The position numbers were made by a program, and so were the translations under genes. The notes below the pieces were generated by a model, which saw only the letters and a program-made list of their open reading frames with translations, did no database searches and was not told the origin of the DNA. A stretch of 64,000 bases of DNA from Theropithecus gelada. Taxonomy: Eukaryota; Chordata; Mammalia; Primates; Cercopithecidae. The DNA is taken from positions 75,576,386 through 75,640,385 of the forward strand of contig NC_037681.1 of the NCBI RefSeq assembly GCF_003255815.1, in the 5' to 3' direction. Positions 43,776 through 55,392 of this stretch are shown piece after piece (positions within the stretch are counted from its first letter, which is position 1; each line of letters opens with the position of its first letter).

Positions 43776-44980
43776 GTGCTGAGGAAGGGATCCTTTGAGG
43801 ACTCTCCTTCTATCTTAGTTCCAGCATTTTTAACAAGTTTATTTAACCCTTTTGCATTGATGGATTATAGATATAATTCTTAATGCTCCATTTTAAGTGC
43901 AGTTTCTGTAGCTTCCAGCAAGTTAGACATTTGCTTCCCCTGGAGAGTACGGTGTCCTGATCTGGCCAGTGGTGTTGTGTTGTGGTATCTGCCAGGGGAG
44001 CAATACCAGCTCCCTTTCCTTTCCTGCTGGGATAAGGAGGCCAGCATCACTGTGGGGATTGCAAGTGGACTAGGAGATGGAATCTAGAATTTGGAAGGGA
44101 GTCAGTGGCCAAAAGCCCACTTCCAGAACCAGCAAGGGATGGTTCCCTGCTTCTCTTCCTGTGAAGGTTAGGTTAGAACATCATAAGGGGTTGAGGGACT
44201 CTACTTCTAAAACTGAGATGATTTCTGGGGGAACCACCTTGAGTCACCTCAGTCTGTGTTCCTACCTGAGGCCCCCAAGTCACAGGACCAGATGCAGAAT
44301 TTTTGTTCCACTTCTGTGTGCCTCCAAAAGAAACACACAAGATTAAATGAGGAGAAATTTGAGTGACCAACAAATGTATAGCATCTTACCATGTTGTGAC
44401 TAAAACTCCTGGCTGCATCTTTATCTTGTAATTTCTCTTCTAAGCAATAACAACAAGCAGAGATTAGGCAAGGTACATTAGCAGCATGCAAAGCAGTTTC
44501 AGATTGAAAAGGAGAGCTCTGAGCTTTAATTTTAGCTACAGTTCTCTAATTTCTTATACTCCTTCTGAACAGTGCTTTTTCTAAAGAAACTGGAATATTA
44601 AGGTGTAATAGCAGATCTTGAATGAAAGTAAATGAGACAAAATCTCCCAGGAAAGCCATAATGTTGTTATTGTCTATTATTGTTTTAAGTAAATGGAAAT
44701 AAAACCCTCAATCTTACCGGGATTAACCTATAAAAATTACAAATATTCTAGCCAAGAATTTCAGACAAAACAGTTTTAAAGGATAAAAGATTCATGGCAA
44801 TACAATATGAACAGCTCTTTGGATTTTTACAGTAGTCTCTCGAGAGCATACAGGATATTAAGCTTGCTGCAGAATCTTATTACTTTTTCCTCCAAGGAAG
44901 CAGTCATTTTTTTTTAAGTTCTGTCTAGTAACTTCTTAAAATAATTTGCTAAATGATCATCTCCATTGATCAGCCTAGCT

Positions 44981-45167
44981 TAGTGATTCTCAACTGGGAG
45001 CAATTTTGCTTCCCAGGAACATTTGGCAATGCCTGGGGACAAGGGTATGCTACTGGCATCCACTGGGTGGAGACCAGGGATGCTCTAAACATCCTGACAT
45101 GCACAGCACAGTCCCAACAACATAATTTTCAAGCCTAAGACATCAGTGCTGGGGTTGGGGAATCTGG
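44981..45167 (+). mobile_element. MER5A-like hAT-Charlie MITE, sense
   Basis: 'tagtgattctcaactgggag', 'ggaacatttggcaatgcctg', 'gctactggcatccactgggt', 'gggatgctctaaacatcctg' and 'ggttggggaatctg' match MER5A from end to end, including the terminal inverted ends. Confidence 0.8.
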
Positions 45168-45477
45168 ATCCAGCTTATGGCTTATACAGTGATAAATGTC
45201 TAGTTAAGAACTAAAATACCTTATTATTGTCAAATTTCCACAATTTCAAAATGTTCATTTTATCTAGAGAAAAACACTTGGCTATTTGACTGCAGTGTTG
45301 GTTTCTTAATGCAAATAACCACTTTAAATATGCAACTTAGAATTTGTGTACCTCAGCACTCAACAAAAATGCCTGTTGTTGTCAAAGTAATTTAGAATTA
45401 CTCAGGTGCAAACTGTTTCTTTTAAATAAAACAAACTAGGTTGTGCAAAAATATAATTCCCTTTCGTTCTTTTTCAG

Positions 45478-45654
45478 ATTGAGAAGATACAGTGGGACAC
45501 ATGGACCTGTGTCCTGGGGCCCACCTGTGAGGGAATCTGGCCAGCACATAGCGATATAACTGACGTAAATGCTGCCAGTCTTACCAAAGACTGTTCCCTT
45601 TTAGCCACTGGAGATGATTTTGGTTTTGTTAAGCTTTTCTCATATCCCGTCAAG
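45478..45654 (+). CDS. EML6: EML6 coding exon k (WTCVLGPTCEGIWP ... GDDFGFVKLF)
   Basis: Coding exon of 177 nt (59 codons), phase 0 at both ends. It reads IEKIQWDTWTCVLGPTCEG, IWPAHSDITDVNAAS, LTKDCSLLATGDDFGFVKLF and SYPVK. 'W.SWTCVLGxxxxGIWP' and 'LxTGDDFGxVKLFxYP' are EML signatures found near the end of each propeller unit. Acceptor 'ttctttttcag', donor gtaata. Skipping would preserve frame but remove a complete blade. Confidence 0.95.
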
Positions 45655-46070
45655 GTAATATTGCATGTTTATTGTCTTTACTTGCTCAGTCTCATTAATA
45701 ACCTTAAATCTGTCTATTGTATCTAAGTGCATTTTTTAAAATTTGAAGTCATAAGCAGTTCATATTATCGGAGTATTATTTATGCTGTATAAAAACCTCC
45801 CTGACATTGTGTTTGAGTGACGAATTTCAGTGCAGTTCTCACGGCATAGAATTCTACCTTGAAAGGCCTTTAGTGGTCACCAAATCCAACATCTCACAAA
45901 CTGCAAAGTAAGTGTTAACTTTACAACCTCTCAGACCAGTGCCTTTCTAACTTTTATTAGGATACTTCCACAGATGAGGAACTTAATACCACACAGCAGC
46001 CCAACTGATTTTTAAATACCTCCAATTATTAAAACGTTTTCCTCTGTGTTGAGCTGAATTCTTTACTTTC

Positions 46071-46332
46071 CTTTTTTTTTTTTTTTGTACAGTGGCATGA
46101 TCTCAGCTGACTGCAACCTCCGCCTCCTGGATTCAGGCAATTCCCTGCTTCAGCCTTGCGAGTAGCTGGGATTACAGGCACCTGCCACCATGCCACACTA
46201 ATTTTTGTATTTTTAGTAGAGACAGGGTTTCACCATCTTGACCAGGCTGGTTTTGAACTCCTGACCTTGTGATCCACCAGCCTTGGCCTCCCAAAGTGCT
46301 GAGATTACAGGCATGAGCCACTGTGCCTGGCC
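46071..46332 (-). mobile_element. Alu, antisense, internally shortened
   Basis: T-run followed directly by 'gtacagtggcatgatctcag', so about 35 bases of the usual right arm are missing. Ends 'gagccactgtgcctggcc'. Inserted within the CR1/L3-like relic. Confidence 0.88.
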
Positions 46333-47009
46333 TCTTTTCTTTTTAAATACTGTTCTACCTTCTGAACCATCATTAAACAATTCCATTCCTCTAACAGCCA
46401 TCATCTTTAGTAAGATCACATTTGACCCCCTGAAGTCTCACTTTTTTTTCCAGCCTAACATTTCTAGTTCCTTCAGCCGTTTCCCATATTCCATGGCTTA
46501 CAGCTGTCCCCTCCCTTTAAGCACACTGCAGTTTATCAATTCTTCCTTCAACTGTCTCATCTAGAACTGTATTCAGTGTTTCAGTTGTAATCTGATCAGG
46601 TCAGAGCACAGTGGGACTGCTACCTTCTTGGTTTTGATGTTTACATTTGTATTAAATCAAACGAAAATGACGTTGGCCCTTTTGCCTGCCACAGTACAAA
46701 AACTGAATTCATAGACGTCAATCTCAAAAATGTTCAGATTATCCCCCAGCCTATACTTACACAATTGATGTTCTAAGATCTGAATACAGAACTTTACATT
46801 CATACCCAAAAGGTTTTATTTATTTCTTCTAAGTGTTCCATCCTATCTGTATCTTTGAATACCTTGTCAAAGCATTTTCTCTCCCTTGCAGCATCATGTC
46901 ATCCTCTGCTTTCACAATCCTGAGTTCTAAATCATAGAAAAAAAGAGAGACTGGAACAATCAAACGTCAACTCCGGGAACTTCCCCGTCAATTCAATTTT
47001 ACATTCCAT

Positions 47010-47319
47010 TTATTTATTTATTTTAACTAAAGAGTGAATGAATGACAGGGTTTTGCTCTGTTTCCCAAGCTGGAGTGCAATGGCACAATCACTGTTCACT
47101 GCAGCCTCTACCTTCTAGACTCAAGCGATCAATCCACCTCAGCCTCCCCAGTAGCTGGGATTATGTGCATACCACCATGCCCAACTAATTTTTTTACTTT
47201 TGTAGAGATGGGGTCTCACTGTATTGCCCAGGCTGGTCCCAAACTCCTGGACTCAAAAAATCCTCACACCTGGGCCTCCCAAAATATTGGAATTACAAGC
47301 ATGAGCCACCACACCCAGC
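47010..47319 (-). mobile_element. Alu (J type), antisense
   Basis: (ATTT)n tail, 'gacagggttttgctctgttt', 'cttctagactcaagcgatca' and an end of 'gagccaccacacccagc'. Old subfamily features; inserted within the CR1/L3-like relic. Confidence 0.85.
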
Positions 47320-49217
47320 TGACATTCTGTTTGTTAATCTACACATTGTAACAGTTCTTTAATCAGTAACAAATATTTAAATTTACCTCCCTGTACAGCC
47401 ATTTATCCTAGTCCAAGAAGACATCATTAAATACTTGGCTAATGTCTTGCCTAAAGACAAGTGGATTTGGTCTCTGTCATCCTTAATCTCTCCTAATAAG
47501 TCAACCTATAAAATATGTGAGGTTAGTTCACAGTGTACCCGTTACTGTCTGGTTATCACTACTTCTTTTTCCAAATGCTTATTGAACTCCTGTGTAATAT
47601 TTCATCCTAGAATTTTCAAGGGATTACATCACCTCATGAATCAATATTTGCCAGAACCTATTTGTTTTCCCATTGGGATACAAGAACCACTTTATGTTTG
47701 ATGCCACCTCTCCTGATTTCTAAACTTTTCAGCTATTACTGTATTGTTTTTGTGGTCACATTTGAAGGTACCTGTACTCACGTAACTGAGTTGTTTTCTC
47801 CTTCGCGGTTTGAAGAACATTCTCTTTGACGGAGGAAATGAGAAGTTGACTTTCAGTTCATGTGAAGCCATCTGATTAAGAAGTGTTCCTAACTTTTCTC
47901 TATTTTGCTTCTATCCCTAAATATATCTTTCACATCCTTTTCAAAAGTCTTATTTTTTGTCTTCATTCCAGAAACTACACTTAAAAGTCTGTGCAAGGCT
48001 TTTGTATTCATCCTCAATTGTTTGCTCCTCCTGTCATTTGTACATTTTAACCTGAACATACCAGTTACCTCTATGGCCACTTTGGTTACTTTGGACGCTT
48101 TTCCTCTCTTCTCCTTCCTTTGTTAATATCTGATTAGATTATCGTCAGTAGCCCTTTCTAAAATACACATCTGATTATGTCCAGTGTTACCTTCATTGCC
48201 CATCCCAAAGCCACCTGCCACCCTTCTGCCAATGATCTGTCACTTACCAGCCCTTCTTATTTAATCAGAATTTAGTTCTAAGTAGCCATTTTTCTTGCTA
48301 TTTCTACGTATAAATGAAATTGCTAGCAGTACAAGGCAAAAAGTTAGTGATACCCTGGTTTTAGTAGACCGAGGTTTTGGAGTATCTGTTTAGATAACTA
48401 AAACCCCCACAGTACTATTGCACCTTTCTAGTACTTTCCCTGCCTGACAAGGTGGCTTATGTATATATCACTGTCATTTCAAGTTGTGTTCCTCAGACCA
48501 GAGTTCCAGGGAGGTATATCTCAAGTGGCCAGGAAGGAACCTGTGCAAAAGCTCTGGAATCCTATTCCTGTTTCAACAGAGTTACACTTTGTTTTGTATT
48601 TTGCACATTCAGCTTCTGTGTATGCTTTTTTCCTAAGATTTTACTGTGAAGATTTTCAAGCATACACATAAAGTGAGAGAATAATATAGTGAACTCACAG
48701 AAACCCACAACCTAAATTCTGTAATTTAAAGTAAACTGTAGAATTAAGAAAGAAAAATAAAGACCTCAAATGACCTAACTTTACACTTCATAAAAACTGG
48801 GAAAAGACCAAGCTAAGCTTACTGTTAGCAGAAGGAAGGAAATAATAAAGATTAGAACAGGAATAAATAGGGACTATAAAGAGAATAGAAAAGACCAACA
48901 AAACTAAGAGTTGAGGGTTTTTTTTTTTTTGAAAAGATAAAATTAACAAACCTTTAGCGAGACTAGCCAAAAAGAGACTCAAAATTATAAATGAAAGAGA
49001 CATTATAACCGATACTGTAGAAATACAAAGTATCAAAGAGACTACTTAGAGCAGTGATATGCCAACAAATTGGATAACCTAGAAGAAATGATACATTTCT
49101 AGAAATATACAACCTACCAAGACTGAATTGCGAAGAAATAAAAAATCTGAACAGATCAATAATGTGCAAGGAGTTTGAATCTGTAATCAAGAACCTCCCA
49201 GAAAAGCCGAAGACCGT

Positions 49218-49640
49218 GTGACTTCATGTGTGAATTCTCCTAAATATTTAAAGAAAAAATATTGCCAGTCCTTTTTAAACTCTTTCAAAAAAAAAAAAAA
49301 AATTGAAGAGGAAGGAGCACTTCTAAACTCATCTTATAAGGCCAGAAGAACCTTGAGACCAAAACCAGATAAACACATTACAAGAAAACTACAGGCCAAT
49401 ATGCCTGATGAATATAGGTGCAAAAATCTGAAACAAAATACTACAAACCAGATTCAACAGCACGTTAAAAAGATCATAGGCCATGATCAAGTGGAATTTG
49501 TCCCTGGGATGCAAGGATGGTTCAACATATGCAAGTCAGTAAATGTGATATACCACATAAACAGAATAAAGGATAAAAATCATTTTATTATCTCAGTGGA
49601 TGTGGGAAAAGGATGGACAAAACTCAACATCCTCTCATGA
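49218..49640 (+). pseudogene. L1 ORF2 reverse-transcriptase remnant
   Basis: A 140-codon open stretch inside the L1M. Residues such as KLQANMPDEY, NQIQQHVKKIIGHDQVEF, VPGMQGWFN and the following HFIISVDV correspond to the ORF2p reverse-transcriptase fingers/palm entry. The flanking frame is broken in both directions, and the rest of ORF2 is scattered over other frames with stops. A decayed transposon fragment, not a host gene. Confidence 0.85.
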
Positions 49641-51357
49641 TTAAAAACACTCAGATATAGAAGGAAGGAATTTTAATAAAAGCCATAAATGAAAAACCCA
49701 CAACTAACATACTCGATGAAAAGCCAAAAGCTTTTCCTTTAAAATCAGGAACAAGTCAAGGAAGTCCTAGCCAGAGCAATTAGGCAAGAAAAAGAGAGAA
49801 AAGGCATCCAGATCAGAATGAAAGAGGTAAAATTATCTCTATATACAACATGACCTTATATATAGAAAACCCTAAAGACTCCCCCCCAAGAAAACTATTA
49901 GAATTAATAAAGTCAGTGAAGTTGTAGAATACAAAGCTAACATACACAATTCAATTACATTTTTATATACTTAGACTATCTAAAAAAAACTGTGTCATCA
50001 AGACGAATAAAATGTTTAGGAATAAATTTAGCCAAGGAGGCAAAAGAACTATATACTGAAAACTGTAAGACACTCATGACATAAATAGAAGAAGACACAA
50101 ATAAATGGAAAGAGATCCTGTGTTCATGGAGTGGAAGAACTAATATTGTTAAAATGTTCACAGTACCCAAAAAATAATCTACAGATTCAGTGTAATCCTT
50201 ATCAAAATTCCAAAGGCATTTTTTTCACAAAAATTGGAAAAACATCCTTAAAATTTGTATGTAACCACAGAAGACCTACATAACCAAAGGAGTCCCAAGA
50301 AAGAATAAAACTGGAAGTGTCACACTTTGAAATACAGATTTCAAACTATATTACAAAGCTATCGTAATCAAAACAGTGTGGTACTGACATAAAAACAGAC
50401 ACATAGACCAATGAAACAGAAAAAAGATGCCAGAAATAGATCCATGCATATTATATAGTCAATCTTTGACAAGGATACCAAAAGTACACAATAGGGAGAA
50501 GACAGTCTCTTCAATAAGTGGTGTCAGGGAAACTGGATATCTGCATTCAAAAGAATGAAATTGGATCTTTATCTCACACCATTTAGAAAAATTAAAATGG
50601 ATTAAAGACTTAAATGTAAGACCTGAAATCATAAAACTCCTATATTTTCTATAGAAGAAAATATAAAGAGTTCTTTGACATTGGTCTTGGCAGTGATTTC
50701 TTGGATATAACAGCCAAAGCACAGGTAAAAACAAAAGCAAGTGAGACTACATCAAACTGAAAAACTTTGCACAGCAAATGAAACAATCAACAAAATGAAA
50801 AGGCAGCCTATGGAATGGGAAAAATAATTGTAAAACCTTGTGTCTGATAAAGGGTTAATATACAAAATATATAATGAACTTGACAACTCAATAGCAAAAG
50901 CCATGATTTTAAAATAGGCAAATTACTTGAATAGACATTTCTCCAAAGATGACATAGAAATGGCCAACAGATATATGAAATGATGTTCAACATTACTTAT
51001 TAGGAAAATGTAAATCAAAATCACAGGTATCAACTCATGCCTGTTAGGATGTCTATTTAAAAAAGAACAAGTGTTGGTGAGGGTGTAAAGAAAGGAAACT
51101 CTTGTATACTGTTATGCCCACCAACAGTGTACGAATTGGTATAGTTATTATGGAAAACAATATGAATGTTTCTCAAAAAATTAAAAACTAAAATATGATT
51201 CAGTAATCCCACTTCTGGGTATATATCCAAAGGAAATGAAATCAGTATCTTGAAGGGATATCTACACCACCATGTTCATTACAGCATTATTCACAATAGC
51301 CAAGATATGGAAACAACTGAAGTATCCATCAACAAATGAATGGATAAGGAAAGTATT

Positions 51358-51378
51358 TGTGTGTGTGTGTGTGTGTAT
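51358..51378. repeat. (GT)n microsatellite
   Basis: About ten GT units followed by 'atacacatgtatat', within the L1M ORF2 3' region. Likely length-variable. Confidence 0.85.
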
Positions 51379-51632
51379 ACACATGTATATATGGTGGTAT
51401 ATTATTCACCCATAAAAAAGAAGGAAAGCCTGTCATTTGCAATAGTGTAGATGAACCTGAAGGACATGGTAAGTGAGATGAGCCAGGCACAGAAAGACAA
51501 ATACTTTGTGATCTCACATATATGTGGAAGTTGAAAAAGTTGAACTTGTAGAAGTAGAGAGTAGAAGGATGGTGGCCAAGGACTGGAGAGTGGGGGGAAA
51601 TGGGGAGATGTTGGTCAAAATGTATAAACTTT

Positions 51633-51930
51633 TTTATTTTATTTTTTTGAGATGGAGTTTTGCTCTTGTTGCCCAGGCTGGAGTGCAATGGCGCAATCTG
51701 GGCTCACCATAACCTCTGCCTCCTGAGTGCAACTGATTCTCCTGCCTCAGCCTCCCGAGTAGCTGGAATTACAGGCATGTGCTACCACGCCTGGCTAATT
51801 TAGTAATTTTAGTAGAGATGGGATTTCTCCATGTTGATAAGGCTGGTCTTGAACTCCCAACCTCAGGTGATCCGCCTGCCTCGGCCTCCCAAAATGCTGG
51901 GATTACAGGCGTGAACCGCCACATCTGGGC
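51633..51930 (-). mobile_element. Alu (S type), antisense, with TSD inside L1 3' UTR
   Basis: 'tttttgagatggagttttgc', 'cctcaggtgatccgcctgcc' and an end of 'gaaccgccacatctgggc'. The L1 sequence GTATAAACTTTT is duplicated on either side (about 51622-51633 and 51936-51947). Confidence 0.9.
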
Positions 51931-52059
51931 AAAGGGTATAAACTTTTAAGATAAATAAGTTCTGGGGATCTGACATACAGCGTGCTGACTATATTTAATT
52001 ATACTGTATAATTTACTTTAAATTTGCTAATAGAGTGGATCCTAAGTGTCCTTACCAAA

Positions 52060-52081
52060 TACACACACACACACACACACA
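52060..52081. repeat. (CA)n microsatellite
   Basis: (AC)11 embedded in the L1 3' UTR just after 'ccttaccaaat'. Likely length-variable. Confidence 0.88.
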
Positions 52082-52309
52082 GTGGTAACTATGTCATGAT
52101 TAATGCATTAATTAGCTTGATTATGGTAGTTATTTCACAATGTATGCATATATCAAATTCTGTTGTACACGTTGAATATATAAAATCTTTGTTAATTATA
52201 CCTCAGTAAAGCTGGAAAGAAAAAGTACATTTTAGATATCAAGATTGCTTACCCCTAAATGTTACATCATGCACATTATTATCTAGAGTTCAAGATTTGC
52301 TTATGCTAT

Positions 52310-53080
52310 TTTTTAAGTAAAATTTATATACAGTTGAAATACATAAATGTTCAGTGTTCCATTTGATGAACTTTGACCAAAAGCTCATATACCTGTATAA
52401 CCATCTCTTATGAAGATACATAGGCCATTGCCACCCCAGGCTGCTTCCTCATACTCCTTCTGGGCCAGTCCCCATGCCCCCTCCCTCCTCAGGTCAAACA
52501 ACTGTTTCAGTGTTTTTCACCATAAATTTTACCTGTTTAAGAATTTCATATAAATGAAATAGGTACTGCTTTTTATCTAGCGTCTTTCACTCACAGATGT
52601 TTCTGAGATTCATCCATGTTGCATAATAGTTCATTCATTTTCATAGCTGAGTAGAATTCCATTGTATGGATATAACAGTTTATTCATCCATATTCCTATG
52701 ATGAACATACTTTTCCAGTTTTGGGTTATAGTAAAGCTGCTATGAACATTTTTAGACAAGTCTTTGTAGACATATGCTTTCTTTCTCTTAGGTAAATACA
52801 TAGGAGTGGAATTTCTGAGTCATGGGGAAAATATATAACATTTTAAGAAACTGCCAGACCTTTTTCCAAAGTGGTATCATTTTGTATTCCCACCAGAAAT
52901 GTAAGAGTTCCAGTTGCCGATACTCGGTATTGTCAGATGCATAAAATTCAGCTGTCCTGGGGAGTAGATAATGGTATCCAGTTGTGTTTTCAGTTTACAT
53001 TTCTCTGATGACTAAGGATGCTGAGCACTTTCTCGTCTATTTGCTGTTTGGGAAGTATCTGTACAAATCTTTTGTCCATT
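52310..53080 (-). mobile_element. L1M ORF2 3' region, antisense
   Basis: Antisense L1 blocks: 'gatgaactttgaccaaaagc', 'tgtataaccatctcttatga', 'gagattcatccatgttgcat', 'attccattgtatggatataa', 'gtaaagctgctatgaacatt' and 'gtattcccaccagaaatgta'. It faces the sense L1M ending at 52224, so the two L1s are tail to tail. Confidence 0.8.
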
Positions 53081-53228
53081 ATTTTAAATTATCTTTTCAT
53101 TCTTAAGTTCTGTGTCAGATTTGATTGAAGAAATAGGTTCATAGCTTAAAAAGACTACTAGCCAAATACGAATTATTTTGATAGAATCACTTGTCTTCCT
53201 CTTTTTTAAAAAAGAATTACTTATTTAC

Positions 53229-53522
53229 TTATTTTTGAAGATGGAGTTTTTGCTCTTGTTGCCCAGGCTGCAGTGCAATGGCATAATCTCAGCTCACTGC
53301 AACCACTGCCTCCTGGATTCAAGTGGTTCTCCTGCTTCAACCTCCTGAATAGCTGGGATCACAGGTGCCTGCCACTAAAGCTGGCTAATTTTTTATATTT
53401 TTAGTAGAGATGGGGTTTCACCATGTTGACCAGGCTGGTCTCGAACTCCTGACCTCAGGTGATCCACCTGCCTTGGCCTCCCAAAGTGCTGGGATTATAG
53501 GCATGAGCGACTGCATCTGGCC
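53229..53522 (-). mobile_element. Alu (S type), antisense
   Basis: 'ttgaagatggagtttttgct', 'gctggtctcgaactcctgac' and an end of 'gagcgactgcatctggcc'. T/A-rich flanks (CTCTTTTTTAAAAAA and CTTCTTTAAAAAAA) look like an imperfect target duplication. Confidence 0.9.
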
Positions 53523-53678
53523 TCTTCTTTAAAAAAAAAAAAAAAGAAAGAAAAAAAAATCTGATTTTTCTGGCACACTTTCCTTCTGAAATACATGAAT
53601 CTCTTGCCAATGAATATTTCCAGCTGTATAGGCACACTTGTCCAACTGCTCTCACTCTGTTGAACAAAGTTCATTATC

Positions 53679-54064
53679 TGTTGTGAACTGAATGGTTGTC
53701 TTCCCAAATCTGTGTGAAAGTCCAAACTCCCAATGGGACTATATTTGGAGATAGGACATTTAGGGAAGTAACTAAGATTAAATGAGTTTATAAGGGAGGG
53801 GCCCTAATCTGAGAGAATCAGTGTCCTTATAGAAGAGATGCCAGAGAGCTGGTTTTCTGTCTCCACACACACACTGCACTCTCTCCATGTGAGCACACAG
53901 TGAGAAGGCAGCTATCTACAAGCCAGGAAGAGAGCCCTCATGAGGAACCAAATTGGCCAGCACCTTAATCTTGCCCAGCTTCTAAAACTGTGAGAAATAA
54001 ATTTCTGCTGTTTAGCTACCCAGCCTAGGGCATTTTGTTATGGCTACCCAAGCAGACTAATGTA
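53679..54064 (+). mobile_element. MLT1-type (ERVL-MaLR) LTR, sense
   Basis: 'tgttgtgaactgaatggttg', 'gataggacatttagggaagt', 'gtgagcacacagtgagaagg', 'ctacaagccaggaagagagc', 'accttaatcttgcccagctt' and 'ctaaaactgtgagaaataaa' follow the MLT1 LTR from start to end. It lies in the opposite orientation to the copy at 21573-21927. No clear 5-bp flanking duplication is visible. Confidence 0.82.
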
Positions 54065-54791
54065 CCATGCCATTGCTATATTCTCGCATTGAGTTCTATG
54101 TCATCAGTCTTGGTGATACCTGTGAGATCTTATTACCACCACACAGCTCTGTGTCCAAAATTCAAGTTCCATTTGTTAGGAGCTAAAATCATGTCATTAT
54201 CTTGGCTCTTTTTCTCATTCTACTTTCCCATGAGTGGGTATTTCTTCCAGGCATTTTTCTTTCCATGCCAGATGTGTATCTTTATTAATATTCAGTTTTA
54301 TAGGTTAAAGCCTTCTCAATTAGATCGTTAGTGCCCTGACAACCATCTCGTCCCAGCCTCCATGAGACAGACTCTAACCTTTGTCAGAGCCTTAACAAGA
54401 GCACGACCCATTTTTGTAGTATCTTAAACCATGGATCAGAAAACCAAATTCTGTTTTTTGACTCGATCTGTATGGCCTGCTGATTGCTTCCCATAGCCTC
54501 CCTTCCCTTCCAAACCTAGACCCTTCTGCTAAACGGAGAGAGGAAAACACCACTATGTCATTTGCATTTTTAAAATCCTCCATGCCCTCAAGTCCTTAAG
54601 TTTCCTGCTCAGAATGTCAAAAGCTCTGGAGAATGATTTTTCAGAGAGAAACTTTGCATGGAAAATTTTACAGATAGGGAAACTGAAATGTGAATGTAGG
54701 GGGTGAGTGCCCAGCTTTCATGAGATTCTCAGAAATTTCCTCCCTACAAGAGATTGGCAACCACTACTCTGGAGACATATTCCAGGTTTTT

Positions 54792-55392
54792 TTTTTAATT
54801 TAAGACAGAGTCTTGCTGTTGCCCAGGCTGGAGTGCAGTGGTGTGATCTTTTTTTTTTTTTTTTTTGAGACGGAGTCTCGCGCTGTGTCACCCAGGCTGG
54901 AGTGCAGTGGCGCGATCTCGGCTCACTGCAAGCTCCGCCTCCCAGGTTCAGGCCATTCTCCTGCCTCAGCCTCCGAGTAGCTGGGACTACAGGCGCCCGC
55001 CACCACGCCCGGCTAGTTTTTTGTATTTTTAGTAGAGACGGGGTTTCACCATGTTAGCCAGGATGGTCTCGATCTCCTGACCTCGTGATCCGCCCGCCTC
55101 GGCCTCCCAAAGTGCTGGGATTACAGGCTTGAGCCACCGCGCCCGGCCAGTGGTGTGATCTTAACTGACTGCAACCTCTGCCTCTCAGGTTCAAGCAATT
55201 CTCCTGCCTCAGCCTCCCGAGTAGCTGGGATTACAGGCATCCACCACCCTGCCCAGCTAATTTTTGTATTTTTAGTAAAGTTGGGGTTTCACCATGTTGG
55301 CCAGGCTGGTCTTGAACTCCTGACCTCAAGTGATCTGCCCGCCTCAACCTCCCAAAGTTCTGGGATTACAGGCATGAACCACTGCACCCGCC
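54792..55392 (-). mobile_element. Older Alu, antisense, split by an AluY
   Basis: Outer antisense Alu: 'taagacagagtcttgctgtt ... gtgtgatctt', then after the inner AluY 'aactgactgcaacctctgcc ... accactgcacccgccc'. The outer copy is flanked by CATATTCCAGGTTTTT (starting 54776 and 55393). Confidence 0.9.
54851..55148 (-). mobile_element. AluY (AluYR-like), antisense, nested, with perfect TSD
   Basis: Young antisense Alu with an 18-base T-tail, 'gacggagtctcgcgctgtgt', 'cacgcccggctagttttttg', 'caggcttgagccaccgcgcc'. A 14-bp target duplication AGTGGTGTGATCTT (54837-54850 and 55149-55162) is copied from the older Alu it entered. The variant set suggests Old World monkey lineage. Confidence 0.95.

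Larger units (their letters stand above)
39827..45477 (+). other. EML6: EML6 intron j-k, 5.7 kb
   Basis: Gene-free. Contains an antisense Alu (40214-40535), an L1 nested in a MIR (41161-43100) with an Alu inside the L1, a MIR (43660-43775) and MER5A (44981-45167). 40540-41160, 43110-43650 and 43780-44980 have nothing recognisable. Acceptor 'tttcgttctttttcag' is strong. Confidence 0.7.
45830..48110 (-). mobile_element. Ancient CR1-clade (L3-like) LINE relic, antisense
   Basis: Antisense blocks in CR1/L3 order: 'ggcatagaattctaccttga' and 'ggtcaccaaatccaacatct' (3'-end type), 'acgttttcctctgtgttgag', 'cagcctaacatttctagttc' and 'cttcagccgtttcccatatt', 'gtcagagcacagtgggactg', 'cctatacttacacaattgat', 'gaagacatcattaaatactt' with 'ggctaatgtcttgcc', and 'gtgaggttagttcacagtgt'. 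Interrupted by two Alus (46071 and 47010). No intact frame. Such old LINEs normally survive only as short pieces, so the length is notable. Assignment is by recalled consensus; L3 versus another CR1 family is open. Confidence 0.55.
48738..52224 (+). mobile_element. L1M ORF2 C-terminal part and 3' UTR, sense
   Basis: Sense L1 of about 3.4 kb, 5'-truncated. ORF2 RT-like sequence runs from 'gaactgagaccaaaccaga'-type blocks ('ttgagaccaaaaccagataa', 'caggccaatatgcctgatga') through 'gtagatgaacctgaaggaca'. It then enters the 3' UTR 'tggagagtggggggaaatgg', 'atgttggtcaaa', 'gataaataagttctggggat', 'tagcttgattatggtagtta' and an A-rich end near 52224. An Alu splits the 3' UTR at 51633-51930. A (GT)n lies at 51358-51378 and a (CA)n at 52060-52081. 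Confidence 0.85.

Noticed and set aside
49218..49640. Possible host gene with reverse-transcriptase-like residues
   Set aside because: Matches L1 ORF2 and is embedded in recognisable L1 3' sequence. Annotated as an L1 remnant instead.
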